A stretch of 47,990 nucleotides of DNA from a virus. Positions 15,518-24,244 of this stretch are shown here, in pieces (the first letter of the stretch is position 1; the number at the start of each line of letters is the position of its first letter). The position numbers and the translations under genes were made by a program. The stretch lies in IMG/VR virus record IMGVR_UViG_3300045051_000258, positions 1-47,990 of that record, one strand, 5' to 3'. The notes beneath the pieces are model-generated. The model was not told the DNA's origin, made no database searches, and saw only the letters and a list, made by a program, of their open reading frames with translations.

Positions 15518-16128
15518 ATGTTTTGTCCTGCAATATATCCATCATAAGTTCCAACTCCAGTAACCCTGAAAGCAAAAGTGTCTTTCTTACTAGCTGTCGT
15601 TGTCAAAGTGGGGGTGGTGTTTCCATCTGTCCATTTGATAGTACTAAACCATGTTACAGTTCTACTTCCGACTGAATCTTGTAAGATTTCTACAACAAAA
15701 AATTGACCTGCAGTGGCATTAGAAATAGCAATAGTTATATTTCCTGCTGGCATATTTATTAAAAATACATTTCCAAGTGATAGGTCAAGGGTGGCAGTCC
15801 CTGCTGCTGATGGAGAATAGGAGGTTACGGTTTGAACTGTTTGAGCAACTGTTGCTTTACCTGTAAAAGCAGTGGCCCCTGAAAAGGTTTTATTTCCAGC
15901 TATAGTTTCATTGCCTAGGTTAGAAACTGACTTACCCGTACCTGTAACCCCCGATAGCTTATAATCGTGTGTCGTTGTAACAGCAGAAGAATTAACCCCA
16001 ACTTTAGTGGCTAAGGCTACTATTTCATCGTTCTCATTTGAATGTTGAGTAGAATGCGGAGGGGAATTAAGATAATTACTCCCCGTTGGGTTGGAAAAGC
16101 TAGGCAGAGTTGTAGGAAAATTGCTAAT
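15514..16128 (-). CDS. tail fibre-like protein with AUU start
   Basis: 204 aa from an ATT at 16128, nine bases after AAAGGAG. In-frame TAA lies just upstream, and no ATG occurs until residue 127 (MPAGNITIAI). The long stretch before that Met reads like a fibre (DYKLSGVTGTGKSVSNLG, TIAGNKTFSGATAFTG), a pattern of collar and fibre repeats, so truncation at that Met is unlikely. A seven-codon ATG frame (MKGVNQN) overlaps the site; a +1 frameshift from it is the alternative. Confidence 0.6.
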   Translation of the reverse strand: MSNFPTTLPSFSNPTGSNYLNSPPHSTQHSNENDEIVALATKVGVNSSAVTTTHDYKLSGVTGTGKSVSNLGNETIAGNKTFSGATAFTGKATVAQTVQTVTSYSPSAAGTATLDLSLGNVFLINMPAGNITIAISNATAGQFFVVEILQDSVGSRTVTWFSTIKWTDGNTTPTLTTTASKKDTFAFRVTGVGTYDGYIAGQNI

Positions 16129-16184
16129 TTTGGTTTACTCCTTTCATATACTTAATAATAACTTCTAACCATAAATCTATCAAA

Positions 16185-17060
16185 TCAGAAATAGTTCACT
16201 TCACTATACTCAGGATGAGCTTCGTTAATTAAATCCAGTACTCCTTTGAACATAATGGTTGAAGAAGAAGAGCTAGACGAAGTTGAACTCGTTGAAGTTG
16301 AACTTGTGGAACTGGAGGAACTGGAAGTGCTTGTACTAGACGTGCTTGATGATGATGAACTAGTTGAGCTGCTGGTGGAAGAAGTACTAGATGAACTTGT
16401 AGAGTGTGTGGTAGAGGTGGAGGAACTAGACGTAGTATGGGAGGTTGAACTGCTTGTGGAGGATGTTGAAGAACTTGTACTTGAGGTACTCGACGAGGAA
16501 GAAGAACTACTAGATGTGGTCGTTAAGTCATAGGTTACTGTTAATTGTGCACAATCTACTGCACTTCCTGAATAATCAACTGAAGCCATGTTTCCGCTAG
16601 ATGTTCCATTGTCTGCTATTTTAAATCCAATATTCTGCCCCGTAGCCCAACCTGAACGATTAACAATCTCTTGTAATATTGTACTTATATCGGGGCTTGA
16701 CCTTCTCGCAAATGAGAAGGGGAAAACCTGTTCCCATGCCACCGAAGCTGAGGTTGCAGTTCTCGTACCTGGTTCATTTGAGCCATCAGATAAAAAGACG
16801 GCAGCATTATCTTGTGCAAATCCAGTTATAATCATTTTTATCGTAGCCGTACCTGGACTTGCACCAAAACCATATAAATCTATTGTTGCTGATACTATGT
16901 GTGCTTTATAAGGAATGGGGATAGATTCAAAAACAAGACCTATTCTTCCTCCAACTACATAGTCATTATGCCCTCCATCTCCAGTTTGATGCCAATTTGG
17001 GGTATCTCCTGCGTTGTAATAGCCATCTCCTGCGTCTGATGCGATTAAATAACTTGCCAT
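16185..17060 (-). CDS. beta-sandwich protein with Ser/Thr-repeat tail
   Basis: 291 aa. Residues 1-175 look like a carbohydrate-binding or fibre beta-sandwich (ends with VDYSGSAVDCAQLTVTYDLT). Residues about 178-268 are almost purely Ser and Thr in TSSTSSS-type repeats, with a His-containing TSHTTSSSS break. The final 22 residues are ordinary. Probably a virion surface protein with a mucin-like stalk. Confidence 0.6.
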   Translation of the reverse strand: MASYLIASDAGDGYYNAGDTPNWHQTGDGGHNDYVVGGRIGLVFESIPIPYKAHIVSATIDLYGFGASPGTATIKMIITGFAQDNAAVFLSDGSNEPGTRTATSASVAWEQVFPFSFARRSSPDISTILQEIVNRSGWATGQNIGFKIADNGTSSGNMASVDYSGSAVDCAQLTVTYDLTTTSSSSSSSSSTSSTSSSTSSTSSSTSHTTSSSSTSTTHSTSSSSTSSTSSSTSSSSSSTSSTSTSSSSSSTSSTSTSSTSSSSSSSTIMFKGVLDLINEAHPEYSEVNYF

Positions 17061-17996
17061 CTATTCCTCATCCCTTCTATCAATTATTATTATCATATTA
17101 TCTGCCAAATCTAGTCCTTCAGGTTCTTCCCAGATAGTTGAAGTAGAAGAAGAAGATGTACTAGAGGTTGATGTACTTGATGTAGACGAACTTGTGGAAG
17201 ACGTGGAACTTGACGAAGAGGTACTGCTCGTTGACATGGAGCTTGTTGTATAACTGGTACTAGTACTAGAACTTGTCGAGGACGTTGAGGAACTTGTTGA
17301 TGAGGTTGAAGAAGAACTAGAAGTAGAGCTCGTAGAAGATGATGATGAGCTTGTTGTATGACTGGTTGAGCTAGACGAGGACGTGCTTGAGGTAGATGAA
17401 CTAGTTGAAGAAGTGGATGTGCTTGAAGTAGATGTTGAACTTGTACTCAAACTGGAAGATGTACTCGAAGTAGACGAGCTGGTGGAGCTGGTGGATGATG
17501 AAGATGACGAACTTGTGGAACTGGTTGACGTAGAAGTCGTTGTTAAACCGATAAAATATTTAGGAATGGGAAGTTCATACTTCTCGAACCACCAGCAAAG
17601 ATGCACGGGTTTATATTTAAGTAAGAACTCTTCACTAATAAAAGGACTTAATATCCTGTGTAGTCTGTCGGTAAATCTCTCAATTACACGGGCTTTCTTA
17701 TGGATTGGGCAATTACACTTATCAGATATAGTTTTCTCCCATAAATCCTTGTAGAGTTTGCCTATTCGGTAATCAATTGTTATTTCTTGCCCTTTTTTAA
17801 TTCCTTTTGAGTATAGGGTGTGAGTCTGCATATCTCCCTCGTCAGGTTGAACTATAAACGAATTGGGGTTACAGGAGTGATTAAAATAGATAACATCAGG
17901 GGGGTTTCCTGCAAACTTTAATATCTCTGCATAATGGCTGTAATATTTGTCTGCAAAGACTCCTTTTCCGTGTATCTTAGATTTTTTTACAATCAT
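17061..17996 (-). CDS. SET-domain protein with Ser/Thr-repeat tail
   Basis: 311 aa. Residues 1-100 carry SET methyltransferase signatures: HGKGVFA (9-15), NHSCNPN (39-45) and GQEITIDY (69-76), followed by a CNC post-SET-like pair (94-96). SET domains transfer methyl groups from S-adenosylmethionine to lysine. The insert between the first two motifs is very short, so activity is uncertain. Residues about 152-287 are TSSTSSS repeats with a TSHTTSSSS break, then a 24-residue acidic tail. It lies between two other Ser/Thr-repeat genes. Confidence 0.75.
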   Translation of the reverse strand: MIVKKSKIHGKGVFADKYYSHYAEILKFAGNPPDVIYFNHSCNPNSFIVQPDEGDMQTHTLYSKGIKKGQEITIDYRIGKLYKDLWEKTISDKCNCPIHKKARVIERFTDRLHRILSPFISEEFLLKYKPVHLCWWFEKYELPIPKYFIGLTTTSTSTSSTSSSSSSSTSSTSSSTSSTSSSLSTSSTSTSSTSTSSTSSSTSSTSSSSSTSHTTSSSSSSTSSTSSSSSTSSTSSSTSSTSSSTSTSYTTSSMSTSSTSSSSSTSSTSSSTSSTSTSSTSSSSTSTIWEEPEGLDLADNMIIIIDRRDEE

Positions 17997-20572
17997 GTTC
18001 TCTTTCTAATATCAAATGTCAGTGCTTCTCTATCATTTATATCAAATTCCAGAGGTACTGTTTGACTTGTAGAGGATGACATGGAAGTAGATGTGGTGGT
18101 GTTACTAGAGGTGCTGGTAGATGACGTACTTGTTGAACTTGTCGAGGATGAAGTTGAACTTGTGGACGAGCTAGTAGAAGAAGTGCTGGAACTAGATGAA
18201 CTCGTAGAACTGGAACTTGTCGTGTGAGAAGTCGAGGATGATGAGGATGTGCTACTCGTAGAAGAGCTGGAGCTGGTAGACGAGGTAGATGAGGATGTTG
18301 ACGAAGTACTACTTGACGTTGAGCTAGTAGACGAACTAGACGAAGTGGAACTGGTAGAACTTGAGGTTGAGGAGGTGCTTGAACTGCTGCTCGTTGAACT
18401 CGTTGAGGAGCTGGAAGATGTCGAACTTGTGCTTGAGGAAGAACTTGTAGACGACGTAGATGAGCTAGTACTAGATGTGGAAGAGGAGGATGTGCTGGTT
18501 GTTCCTGTTAAAGTTGTTGTGGTTGACGTTGAACTGGACGAACTGGTAGAGGATGTGGAACTAGATGAACTCGTTGAGGAGGTACTACTACTTGTAGACG
18601 AAGTAGAACTGCTTGACGATGAGGTACTTGATGTTGAGCTGGAAGAACTCGTACTACTGGTGCTGGAGGATGTAGAACTCGTGCTTGAGGAAGTTGATGA
18701 GGTGCTGGAACTACTACTGGACGTAGATGAGGTTGAACTACTTGTGGAAGATGTAGATGAAGAAGAGCTGGTTGAGCTGGTAGAGGAAGAGGTCGAACTT
18801 GTGCTTGAGCTTGTGCTGCTAGTCGAAGAACTGGACGATGTCGATGACGTACTGCTACTTGTTGAAGATGTACTTGAGGAAGACGTGGTGTGAGAGGTTG
18901 AACTACTGGAAGAAGTGCTGGAAGTGGAAGAACTTGTGGAAGAAGTACTGCTACTTGTAGAACTGGTGGAACTCGAACTAGAGGTGCTACTCGTACTCGA
19001 ACTAGTGGAACTAGTACTACTGGAACTTGAAGAGGTGCTACTCGTGGAGGAGGAGGTGGAAGATGTAGAGCTGCTGGAGCTGGTTGAGCTTGTTGAAGTT
19101 GAACTGCTGGTTGAAGAGGTGCTGCTACTCGACGAACTGGTAGAACTTGTACTGGAACTTGTAGAACTAGTTGAGGAAGAGGAACTGGTACTACTGGTTG
19201 AACTTGAAGTAGAAGAAGTACTGCTCGATGAACTACTCGTAGAAGATGTGCTACTGCTCGTACTTGAAGTACTGGAACTGGAGGTTGTATGACTTGTGCT
19301 CGAAGAACTAGAAGTCGAAGATGTCGACGAAGATGATGAAGAAGTAGAGCTTGTTGAACTGGAGGTTGAACTTGTTGATGAGCTTGTGGAAGAGGTGCTA
19401 CTGGAACTGGAGGTGGTTGTTGCTGGTGGTGGTGTGTAATCTACCAAAAGCCACAAAGCACTAACTTGTAGCGTTCCTGTTGCATCAGTCGATATTCTTA
19501 CTCCAATTTGAGCAGTATCTAGTGTGGCCTTTGTCCAAGCACTTGAGTCTCCTGGTTGTTCATAATTTGAATTATTATTTATGGCGGGATGATTTCTTGG
19601 GATTGCTATGGCATTCGTAATAAATGTAGTTGCCGAAGTAGACGTCAACTCCCCAGATTCATCTGTTGTTCCCGCTGAAGCCGCTTTTAACCTTACAACC
19701 ATTCCTGGTTCGGCTGCTGTCGTTGAGTTCCATCTAACTCCAACCTGAACAACGTTAATGGTCGCATCAGAAGCTATTCCAGCAGGAGTTGCCTCTAGGG
19801 TCACTTCCTCAACCTGATTAAGAGTCGTTGAACTAACAAAATCAGCGTCATTGGGGGTTACATCATCGAGAGTTGTGTAATCACCTGTCCAATCTACTGC
19901 GTCACCACCCCCGTCAGGTAAGAGATGAACTATTGCCCCATCTCCAGGATAACTGGTTTGGTAAGAACCAGTTGTATCATTTATTGCAAGGTCATCAAAA
20001 TACCAAACACCTGTGGTTTGAGCTTCTGCACCAAGGTTTCCTCCCAATATCCAAATAAAAGGTTGGTTCGTTCCTACGATGTTTCTTGTGGAGGATGATG
20101 CAAAAGCAGCCGCCCCGTCAACTTTAGCCTCAACGACCTGTGAACCACCTGCGGGGGTAGTATCAATGTGCACTTCAATTCTGTACCAAGTTCCTGTAGA
20201 GAGTGTTGTTGTTCCCGCAATCTGGCCATCCTCATCGTAAAGTTTTAATACGCCACCATTATCAACAGTTACATAGACCCCAGGGGTTGCTGTTGAGGCA
20301 AGGTCATTCCACAAAGCGATTCTGTTTTCTGCTGAAGGAAAAGTCGTTGCGTAATAATAAAACCTGAAATATCTATTACTTGTTGCCTCAGAAGCCAGAT
20401 ATGTGTACGACAAAAACCTTGCAGTACCAGATACTAAACCCGTAATTTTATATGAATAAGTTCCGCTTCGGGGATTTGTTGTATCTATAACAGGGGAACC
20501 AGAAGATGAGGTAAACTCAACTTCTGCTGCTGTTGTATTCAATTCGAATCCGCTTGACCAAAGTCTTGCCAT
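17993..20572 (-). CDS. large mucin-like Ser/Thr-repeat fibre protein
   Basis: 859 aa. Residues about 1-230 resemble a concanavalin/LamG-like beta-sandwich (GTWYRIEVHIDTTP, VWYFDDLAIND). A second beta domain runs to about 385. Residues about 388-832 are nearly all Ser and Thr in a TSSTSSS pattern with several SSTSHTTSSSS breaks. The last 24 residues are ordinary (VPLEFDINDREALTFDIRK). Ser codons of both families and all Thr codons are mixed, so the protein pattern, not the DNA repeat, seems to be kept. Likely a long, O-glycosylated fibre stalk. Confidence 0.7.
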   Translation of the reverse strand: MARLWSSGFELNTTAAEVEFTSSSGSPVIDTTNPRSGTYSYKITGLVSGTARFLSYTYLASEATSNRYFRFYYYATTFPSAENRIALWNDLASTATPGVYVTVDNGGVLKLYDEDGQIAGTTTLSTGTWYRIEVHIDTTPAGGSQVVEAKVDGAAAFASSSTRNIVGTNQPFIWILGGNLGAEAQTTGVWYFDDLAINDTTGSYQTSYPGDGAIVHLLPDGGGDAVDWTGDYTTLDDVTPNDADFVSSTTLNQVEEVTLEATPAGIASDATINVVQVGVRWNSTTAAEPGMVVRLKAASAGTTDESGELTSTSATTFITNAIAIPRNHPAINNNSNYEQPGDSSAWTKATLDTAQIGVRISTDATGTLQVSALWLLVDYTPPPATTTSSSSSTSSTSSSTSSTSSSTSSTSSSSSSTSSTSSSSSTSHTTSSSSTSSTSSSTSSTSSSSSSTSSTSSSTSSTSSSSSTSSTSSSTSSTSSSSSSTSSTSSSTSTSSTSSSSSTSSTSSSTSSTSSSSSSTSSTSSSTSSTSSSSSTSSTSSSTSSTSSSTSSTSSSSSTSHTTSSSSTSSTSSSTSSTSSSSSTSSTSSSTSSTSSSTSSTSSSSSTSSTSSSTSSTSSSSSSTSSTSSSTSSTSSSTSSTSSSSSTSSTSSSSSSTSSTSSSTSSTSSSSSTSSTSSSSSTSTTTTLTGTTSTSSSSTSSTSSSTSSTSSSSSTSSTSSSSSTSSTSSSSSTSSTSSSTSSTSSSSSTSSTSSSTSSTSSSTSSTSSSSSTSSTSSSSSTSHTTSSSSTSSSSSSTSSTSSSTSSTSSSTSSTSTSSTSTSSNTTTSTSMSSSTSQTVPLEFDINDREALTFDIRKRT

Positions 20573-20603
20573 ACCTCATTTTAGCCTATATGGGTAAAAC
20601 ATT

Positions 20604-20664
20604 AAAAACGGCCCTGGAAAGAGCTGCTTGTCATTTTTGAGGTTGACGAAGCAAAACCAGGGCC
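20604..20664 (-). terminator. Rho-independent terminator inside the late operon
   Basis: Read on the minus strand, GGCCCTGG and CCAGGGCC form an 8-bp GC-rich stem, with an inner GCTT(C)GTCA-type pairing in the loop, followed by GTTTTTAAT. It separates the sugar cassette from the giant Ser/Thr protein gene, so expression of the tail genes must come from readthrough, antitermination or a weak promoter at 20573-20603. Confidence 0.75.
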
Positions 20665-20676
20665 AACTAAATTATA

Positions 20677-20832
20677 TCATTCTGAAGTTTGTTTGATTCT
20701 TCCGTAGTAAATCTTAGCTTTATAACATCGGGTACATCTTAAATAAGTTGTCCAATTAAAGAAGATTTTATCTTGGTCTTCCATATAGGGAACCCAATTA
20801 TGTATCCCTAATTTACAGAGAATTCTTTTCAT
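20677..20832 (-). CDS. 51-aa Cys/His protein
   Basis: Begins MKRILCKLGIHNW and has CTRCYKAK later, giving a possible C..H...C..C zinc site seen in many small phage proteins. ATGA-coupled to the glycosyltransferase gene upstream and last before the terminator. Function unknown. Confidence 0.6.
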   Translation of the reverse strand: MKRILCKLGIHNWVPYMEDQDKIFFNWTTYLRCTRCYKAKIYYGRIKQTSE

Positions 20833-21707
20833 TGTGGTATATCAACATAAATTTCTGGCACTCTTGGGTAATTCTTTTTGTCTTTATCTAAACCCCAAAC
20901 ATCAAAACCTTCAGGCCATATCTCTTTTTCATTATTCCAATAATGGTGGTGCGGTGGATGATAATATTTACTTTCAATAGACAGATTTTTTGTTTGACTC
21001 AGGTGATGCCATATCCACGAATAGGTTGTTGAAACGATTCTCAAATTCTTTTGATAGGCTCTCGCCATCATATCGACATCCTCACCCCCACCAGGCCAAT
21101 AATGTTCATCCATTAAACCGACCTCCTCAAACAACTTTCTCTTGAAATAGGGCATAACAAAGATTGACCCATCTATAACATTACCCTTTATTTTTCTAGG
21201 AAATGTCTCAGGCAAGTCTTTATCAGAAAAATCTCCCTCTAATAAATAATTATAGTCTTCTTCTGTATATTCCTCCTTGTAAGGTAAGATATCTGGATTA
21301 TCTTTAACGCCATATCCCCATCCTGGAATTCTTGGACTCATTGGGACAACGCCCACTATTCTTTCATCTAATGCAAATGTTTGCTCTATACCCTCCATCC
21401 ATCGGGAATTTATAATCTCAATATCGTCATTGGCTGGGCATATCAAATCAGTGCCCCAATGGAGTGCGTGGATAATTCCTTCATTCATTCCTTTTGCGTA
21501 GCCAAATTCATAATGTGGGGGATGAATATACAAATGAACTTTATCCTTGATTTCGTCCCACAGCTTCCTACTTATTCCACCATCTACTTGGTCAATATAA
21601 ATAACACGAAAAGAATTAGGCTCCGAATACTTGTACATCGTATAGAACCAACGACTAACAAAGTCCTCCACAATAGGAGCCACTATGTAAGTAACTCTAG
21701 GTTTCAT
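20829..21707 (-). CDS. GT2-like glycosyltransferase
   Basis: 292 aa. GT-A features: an N-terminal YIVAPIVEDFVSRW strand and a nucleotide-binding acidic motif near CPANDDIEI. A later GGGEDVDMMARAYQKNLRI segment matches the ED-containing acceptor/base region of family-2 transferases. Probably transfers a sugar from a nucleotide donor. Part of the 12-kb sugar cassette; donor and acceptor are unknown. Confidence 0.7.
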   Translation of the reverse strand: MKPRVTYIVAPIVEDFVSRWFYTMYKYSEPNSFRVIYIDQVDGGISRKLWDEIKDKVHLYIHPPHYEFGYAKGMNEGIIHALHWGTDLICPANDDIEIINSRWMEGIEQTFALDERIVGVVPMSPRIPGWGYGVKDNPDILPYKEEYTEEDYNYLLEGDFSDKDLPETFPRKIKGNVIDGSIFVMPYFKRKLFEEVGLMDEHYWPGGGEDVDMMARAYQKNLRIVSTTYSWIWHHLSQTKNLSIESKYYHPPHHHYWNNEKEIWPEGFDVWGLDKDKKNYPRVPEIYVDIPQ

Positions 21708-22012
21708 TCTCTTATTGCTTCACCGTCAGGTATTACCTGCAATGTCTCAAAATCTAATTCCCTTTCGTCACCAAATTTGAATCCTAATTTCTCATAGACT
21801 TCTGCATTTGTAATCCATGACTTGTGACCTCCTTTTAAGAGCCAGATTCTATCTCCGTTTCCTCTTACTGGAAGTCCTTTGAACCCTTCTTTGGCTTCGA
21901 CGGGTTTGACTTCTACCCTGGCTTCAGAACTGGCTACAACTTCTCCTGCTTGATTAACGGCTGAATTAACTACTTGTGCTTCTTGTACTGGTGTATCACC
22001 CCAAATTCCTAT
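21704..22012 (-). CDS. hypothetical 102-aa protein with AUA or AUU start
   Basis: An open frame of clear protein character, ending with an ATGA overlap into the glycosyltransferase gene. It contains no ATG, GTG or usable TTG at its 5' end. ATA at 22012 overlaps the previous stop (ATAG) and lies six bases after AAAGGTGG; ATT at 22006 is the alternative. The C-terminal half has a LLKGGHKSWITNAEVYEKL pattern, which I recognise from phage glycosyltransferase neighbourhoods. A decayed start (pseudogene) is possible. Confidence 0.5.
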   Translation of the reverse strand: MGIWGDTPVQEAQVVNSAVNQAGEVVASSEARVEVKPVEAKEGFKGLPVRGNGDRIWLLKGGHKSWITNAEVYEKLGFKFGDERELDFETLQVIPDGEAIRE

Positions 22013-22221
22013 TTGTCCCCACCACCTTTCTGGTCATTAACAAAGTCTTTGTGATATGCAAATATCAAACCAAATTGACAAATACTACACAAGACAACGT
22101 ATTTCTTTCTAAAAGGTAGGTGAATCATAAATCCGCCTTGGCTGATATCGTTTCCACACCTATCACAGACTTTACTTTGTTTGTCTATATAGTTATTTAT
22201 TAGTTTTCTTTTCTTAATCAT
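22009..22221 (-). CDS. 70-aa zinc-ribbon protein
   Basis: CDRCGNDI near residue 19 and CSIC near residue 46 form a four-cysteine zinc site. A Lys/Arg-rich N terminus precedes it. ATGA-coupled to the GT4-like gene upstream. Function unknown; one of several zinc microproteins in this phage. Confidence 0.6.
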   Translation of the reverse strand: MIKKRKLINNYIDKQSKVCDRCGNDISQGGFMIHLPFRKKYVVLCSICQFGLIFAYHKDFVNDQKGGGDK

Positions 22222-23126
22222 TGTCTCACCCCCAGTATCGCCTCATCCAAGTCTTTCAGATATCTTACTTGATTATAGTTATCCTCAATATATTTACGAT
22301 AAATCTCTGGTGTATATTCTGCCTCTGTGAACTTCTCAAGCATTTCTATATAAGAGTTATTAACAAATTGTCCCCAGGTCTCTTTTGCACTCTGCCAGTT
22401 GTTGATTACAGGTTTAATTCCTTTAGCCATAGCCTCTGCTGTGGCGTAACTGAAGGCTTCTTTCGTGCTGGGAAGCAAGAAGTAGTGTTTGTCGTCTAGC
22501 CATTTGTTCATATCTTCTACTCTATCTGGATACCAAACAACAAAGTCTTTAAGTTTCAAGTCTTCTTCTAGGTGTTTGCAGTAGGCGTTGTACTGAGCGT
22601 GAGAAGAATAAGTTCCTCTAACATGAAGTTGCCAGATATACTGTGGTTGTAGCTGTCTAAGGTCGTAGAGCATCTGTAGGGCAATATCGAAGCGTTTAAC
22701 GTCCCAGATACGTCCATCTCCAACTACATAAGCGATACGTCTAATCGGGTCTTTATTTACTTTAGTCTTGAGGGTGAACTTAGTTAAGTCTATACCTGGC
22801 TTGATAATGATTGAAGGGCAGGAGGTGGGAACCATATCCTTAATATGCTGTGCCATGAATATCGCACCTGTGACTTTAGACCAATCAATCGTCTGGGGTT
22901 GATTTGACCACGCCTCTATGTCAACTACCTGAACATACTTTTTGGGGGCTGGGCATTTAAGAACACCGTCTATTGCGGTATTATCCCCCTGATAAAAGAA
23001 GGCTATATCTCCAGTTTCATCCCATTGAGGATTGACTTTAACTTCGTGACCAAGGGACTCCCAGTGTTCTCGGATAGCACCAGAAAATTTGAGGTTCCAA
23101 CTGTCGAACAATAAAATCTTACTCAT
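22218..23126 (-). CDS. GT4-like glycosyltransferase
   Basis: 302 aa, GT-B type. The C-terminal Rossmann half is clearest: YVVGDGRIWDVKRFDIALQ as the donor-domain first strand, then a LLPSTKEAFSYATAEAMAKG segment matching the E-x7-E nucleotide-sugar motif of family 4. The N-terminal half is shorter than in typical 370-aa members. Likely cytoplasmic, building a glycan with the other enzymes in the cassette. Confidence 0.7.
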   Translation of the reverse strand: MSKILLFDSWNLKFSGAIREHWESLGHEVKVNPQWDETGDIAFFYQGDNTAIDGVLKCPAPKKYVQVVDIEAWSNQPQTIDWSKVTGAIFMAQHIKDMVPTSCPSIIIKPGIDLTKFTLKTKVNKDPIRRIAYVVGDGRIWDVKRFDIALQMLYDLRQLQPQYIWQLHVRGTYSSHAQYNAYCKHLEEDLKLKDFVVWYPDRVEDMNKWLDDKHYFLLPSTKEAFSYATAEAMAKGIKPVINNWQSAKETWGQFVNNSYIEMLEKFTEAEYTPEIYRKYIEDNYNQVRYLKDLDEAILGVRQ

Positions 23127-23148
23127 AACAGCTCTTTACAGTATTATC

Positions 23149-23697
23149 TCACGAAATTATCTTTCTGGCAATGACGTGAACTGCCGTGGGGGGTTTGTCT
23201 TTTTGCTCATAAGTTGTATAAACCTCATCTACTCTAAGGGGCAAAAGGTCCTTCCAAACATTTTCTGGTTTAATGTGATTATTAGGTGCTGGGTCATATC
23301 CTTCCCCCACTATCGACATAACCGCAATTCCCCCTGGTTTAAGCATTCTATAAATCTGTTGAAAGGCTTCTTTCTTGTGGTCAAGGTACTCATAAACTCC
23401 AATCATGACGATACAGTCATAAGTGTTGTCTGGTATAGAATCACAGGTTTCTATACTCCTATTGTGAGTTGGAGCGGGTTGGTCTCCTCCGCCTGGATGA
23501 GTGTCCATTGTTTCGTAATCCATAAGTTTGGCGGGGTTATTGAAGAGACAAGAGTAGTCCCAGTATTTATGTACGCCTACATTTAAAACTTTACCAACAT
23601 CAGGAAGCGTCTGAATTACACGAGGGAGAAGCTCTTTATTTATAAAAGCTCGTCCTAAACTGATATTTCCGAAGTCACGATACAATTGATGATTCAT
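23149..23697 (-). CDS. class I SAM methyltransferase-like protein
   Basis: 182 aa. A VLNVGVHKYWDY strand-loop stands where the GxGxG SAM loop lies, and YDCIVMIGVYEYLDHKKEA plus MLKPGG are typical methyltransferase motif III/IV elements. The glycine loop is degenerate. Probably methylates a sugar or is a decayed relative. Overlaps the deacetylase gene by 23 bases. Confidence 0.6.
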   Translation of the reverse strand: MNHQLYRDFGNISLGRAFINKELLPRVIQTLPDVGKVLNVGVHKYWDYSCLFNNPAKLMDYETMDTHPGGGDQPAPTHNRSIETCDSIPDNTYDCIVMIGVYEYLDHKKEAFQQIYRMLKPGGIAVMSIVGEGYDPAPNNHIKPENVWKDLLPLRVDEVYTTYEQKDKPPTAVHVIARKIIS

Positions 23698-24244
23698 TTA
23701 GTTTCTTAAGTAATTCTATCATTTTCGGGAATTGTATCATCTCATCTTGCTTCCAAGAATGAAAATAGACTGAGTGCCCAGACCACTTTCCACCCCTAGC
23801 CAACTCGGTCTCTACTTCTCTAATAAACTTTGCAATATCGTTAGATTCATTATCCAACTTTAGTCCCATATAGTTAGCGGCTTTCTCCATTGTGTTGCTA
23901 AACCTATTCCAAGGTGGATACCAAACAGTAGCCTGAGTATTGAAGTATTTTCTTATAAAATGTTGGCAGGCGGCCAAATCTCGGACTATAAAGTCGTATT
24001 CCATTTCATCGTAAGCAAAATGCCCCCAGCCATGAATCTGTATGCTAAATGAATCCTTATTAGCATTTATGTAATTCACAATTTCTTCGGGTACATTGCA
24101 AAGTCTACCCCATTGAGTAAACTGCATATTGGCAGTTTCTATTAAGCCAGCCTTCTTAAACTCCTCATGCACGGCAATATACTGGGCTGGTTCTAGCCTC
24201 AGGTCATAATCGTCTGAACGGCACACAATTTTATCTGTATTCAT
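23675..24244 (-). CDS. polysaccharide deacetylase-like protein
   Basis: 189 aa from ATG at 24244; the frame extends upstream to 24295 but that part overlaps the HNH gene. CRSDDYD resembles NodB motif 1 (two Asp). HGWGH gives the H-x3-H metal site, and WYPPWNR resembles motif 3. Family members remove acetyl groups from amino sugars using a metal ion. A plausible step in making the phage glycan. Confidence 0.65.
   Translation of the reverse strand: MNTDKIVCRSDDYDLRLEPAQYIAVHEEFKKAGLIETANMQFTQWGRLCNVPEEIVNYINANKDSFSIQIHGWGHFAYDEMEYDFIVRDLAACQHFIRKYFNTQATVWYPPWNRFSNTMEKAANYMGLKLDNESNDIAKFIREVETELARGGKWSGHSVYFHSWKQDEMIQFPKMIELLKKLNESSIVS

Noticed and set aside
18249-19292. Long plus-strand frames made of Glu, Leu, Val and Asp (also at 16246, 17383, 33897)
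   Set aside because: They are the antisense of the Ser/Thr-repeat genes; composition is forced by complementing Ser and Thr codons.
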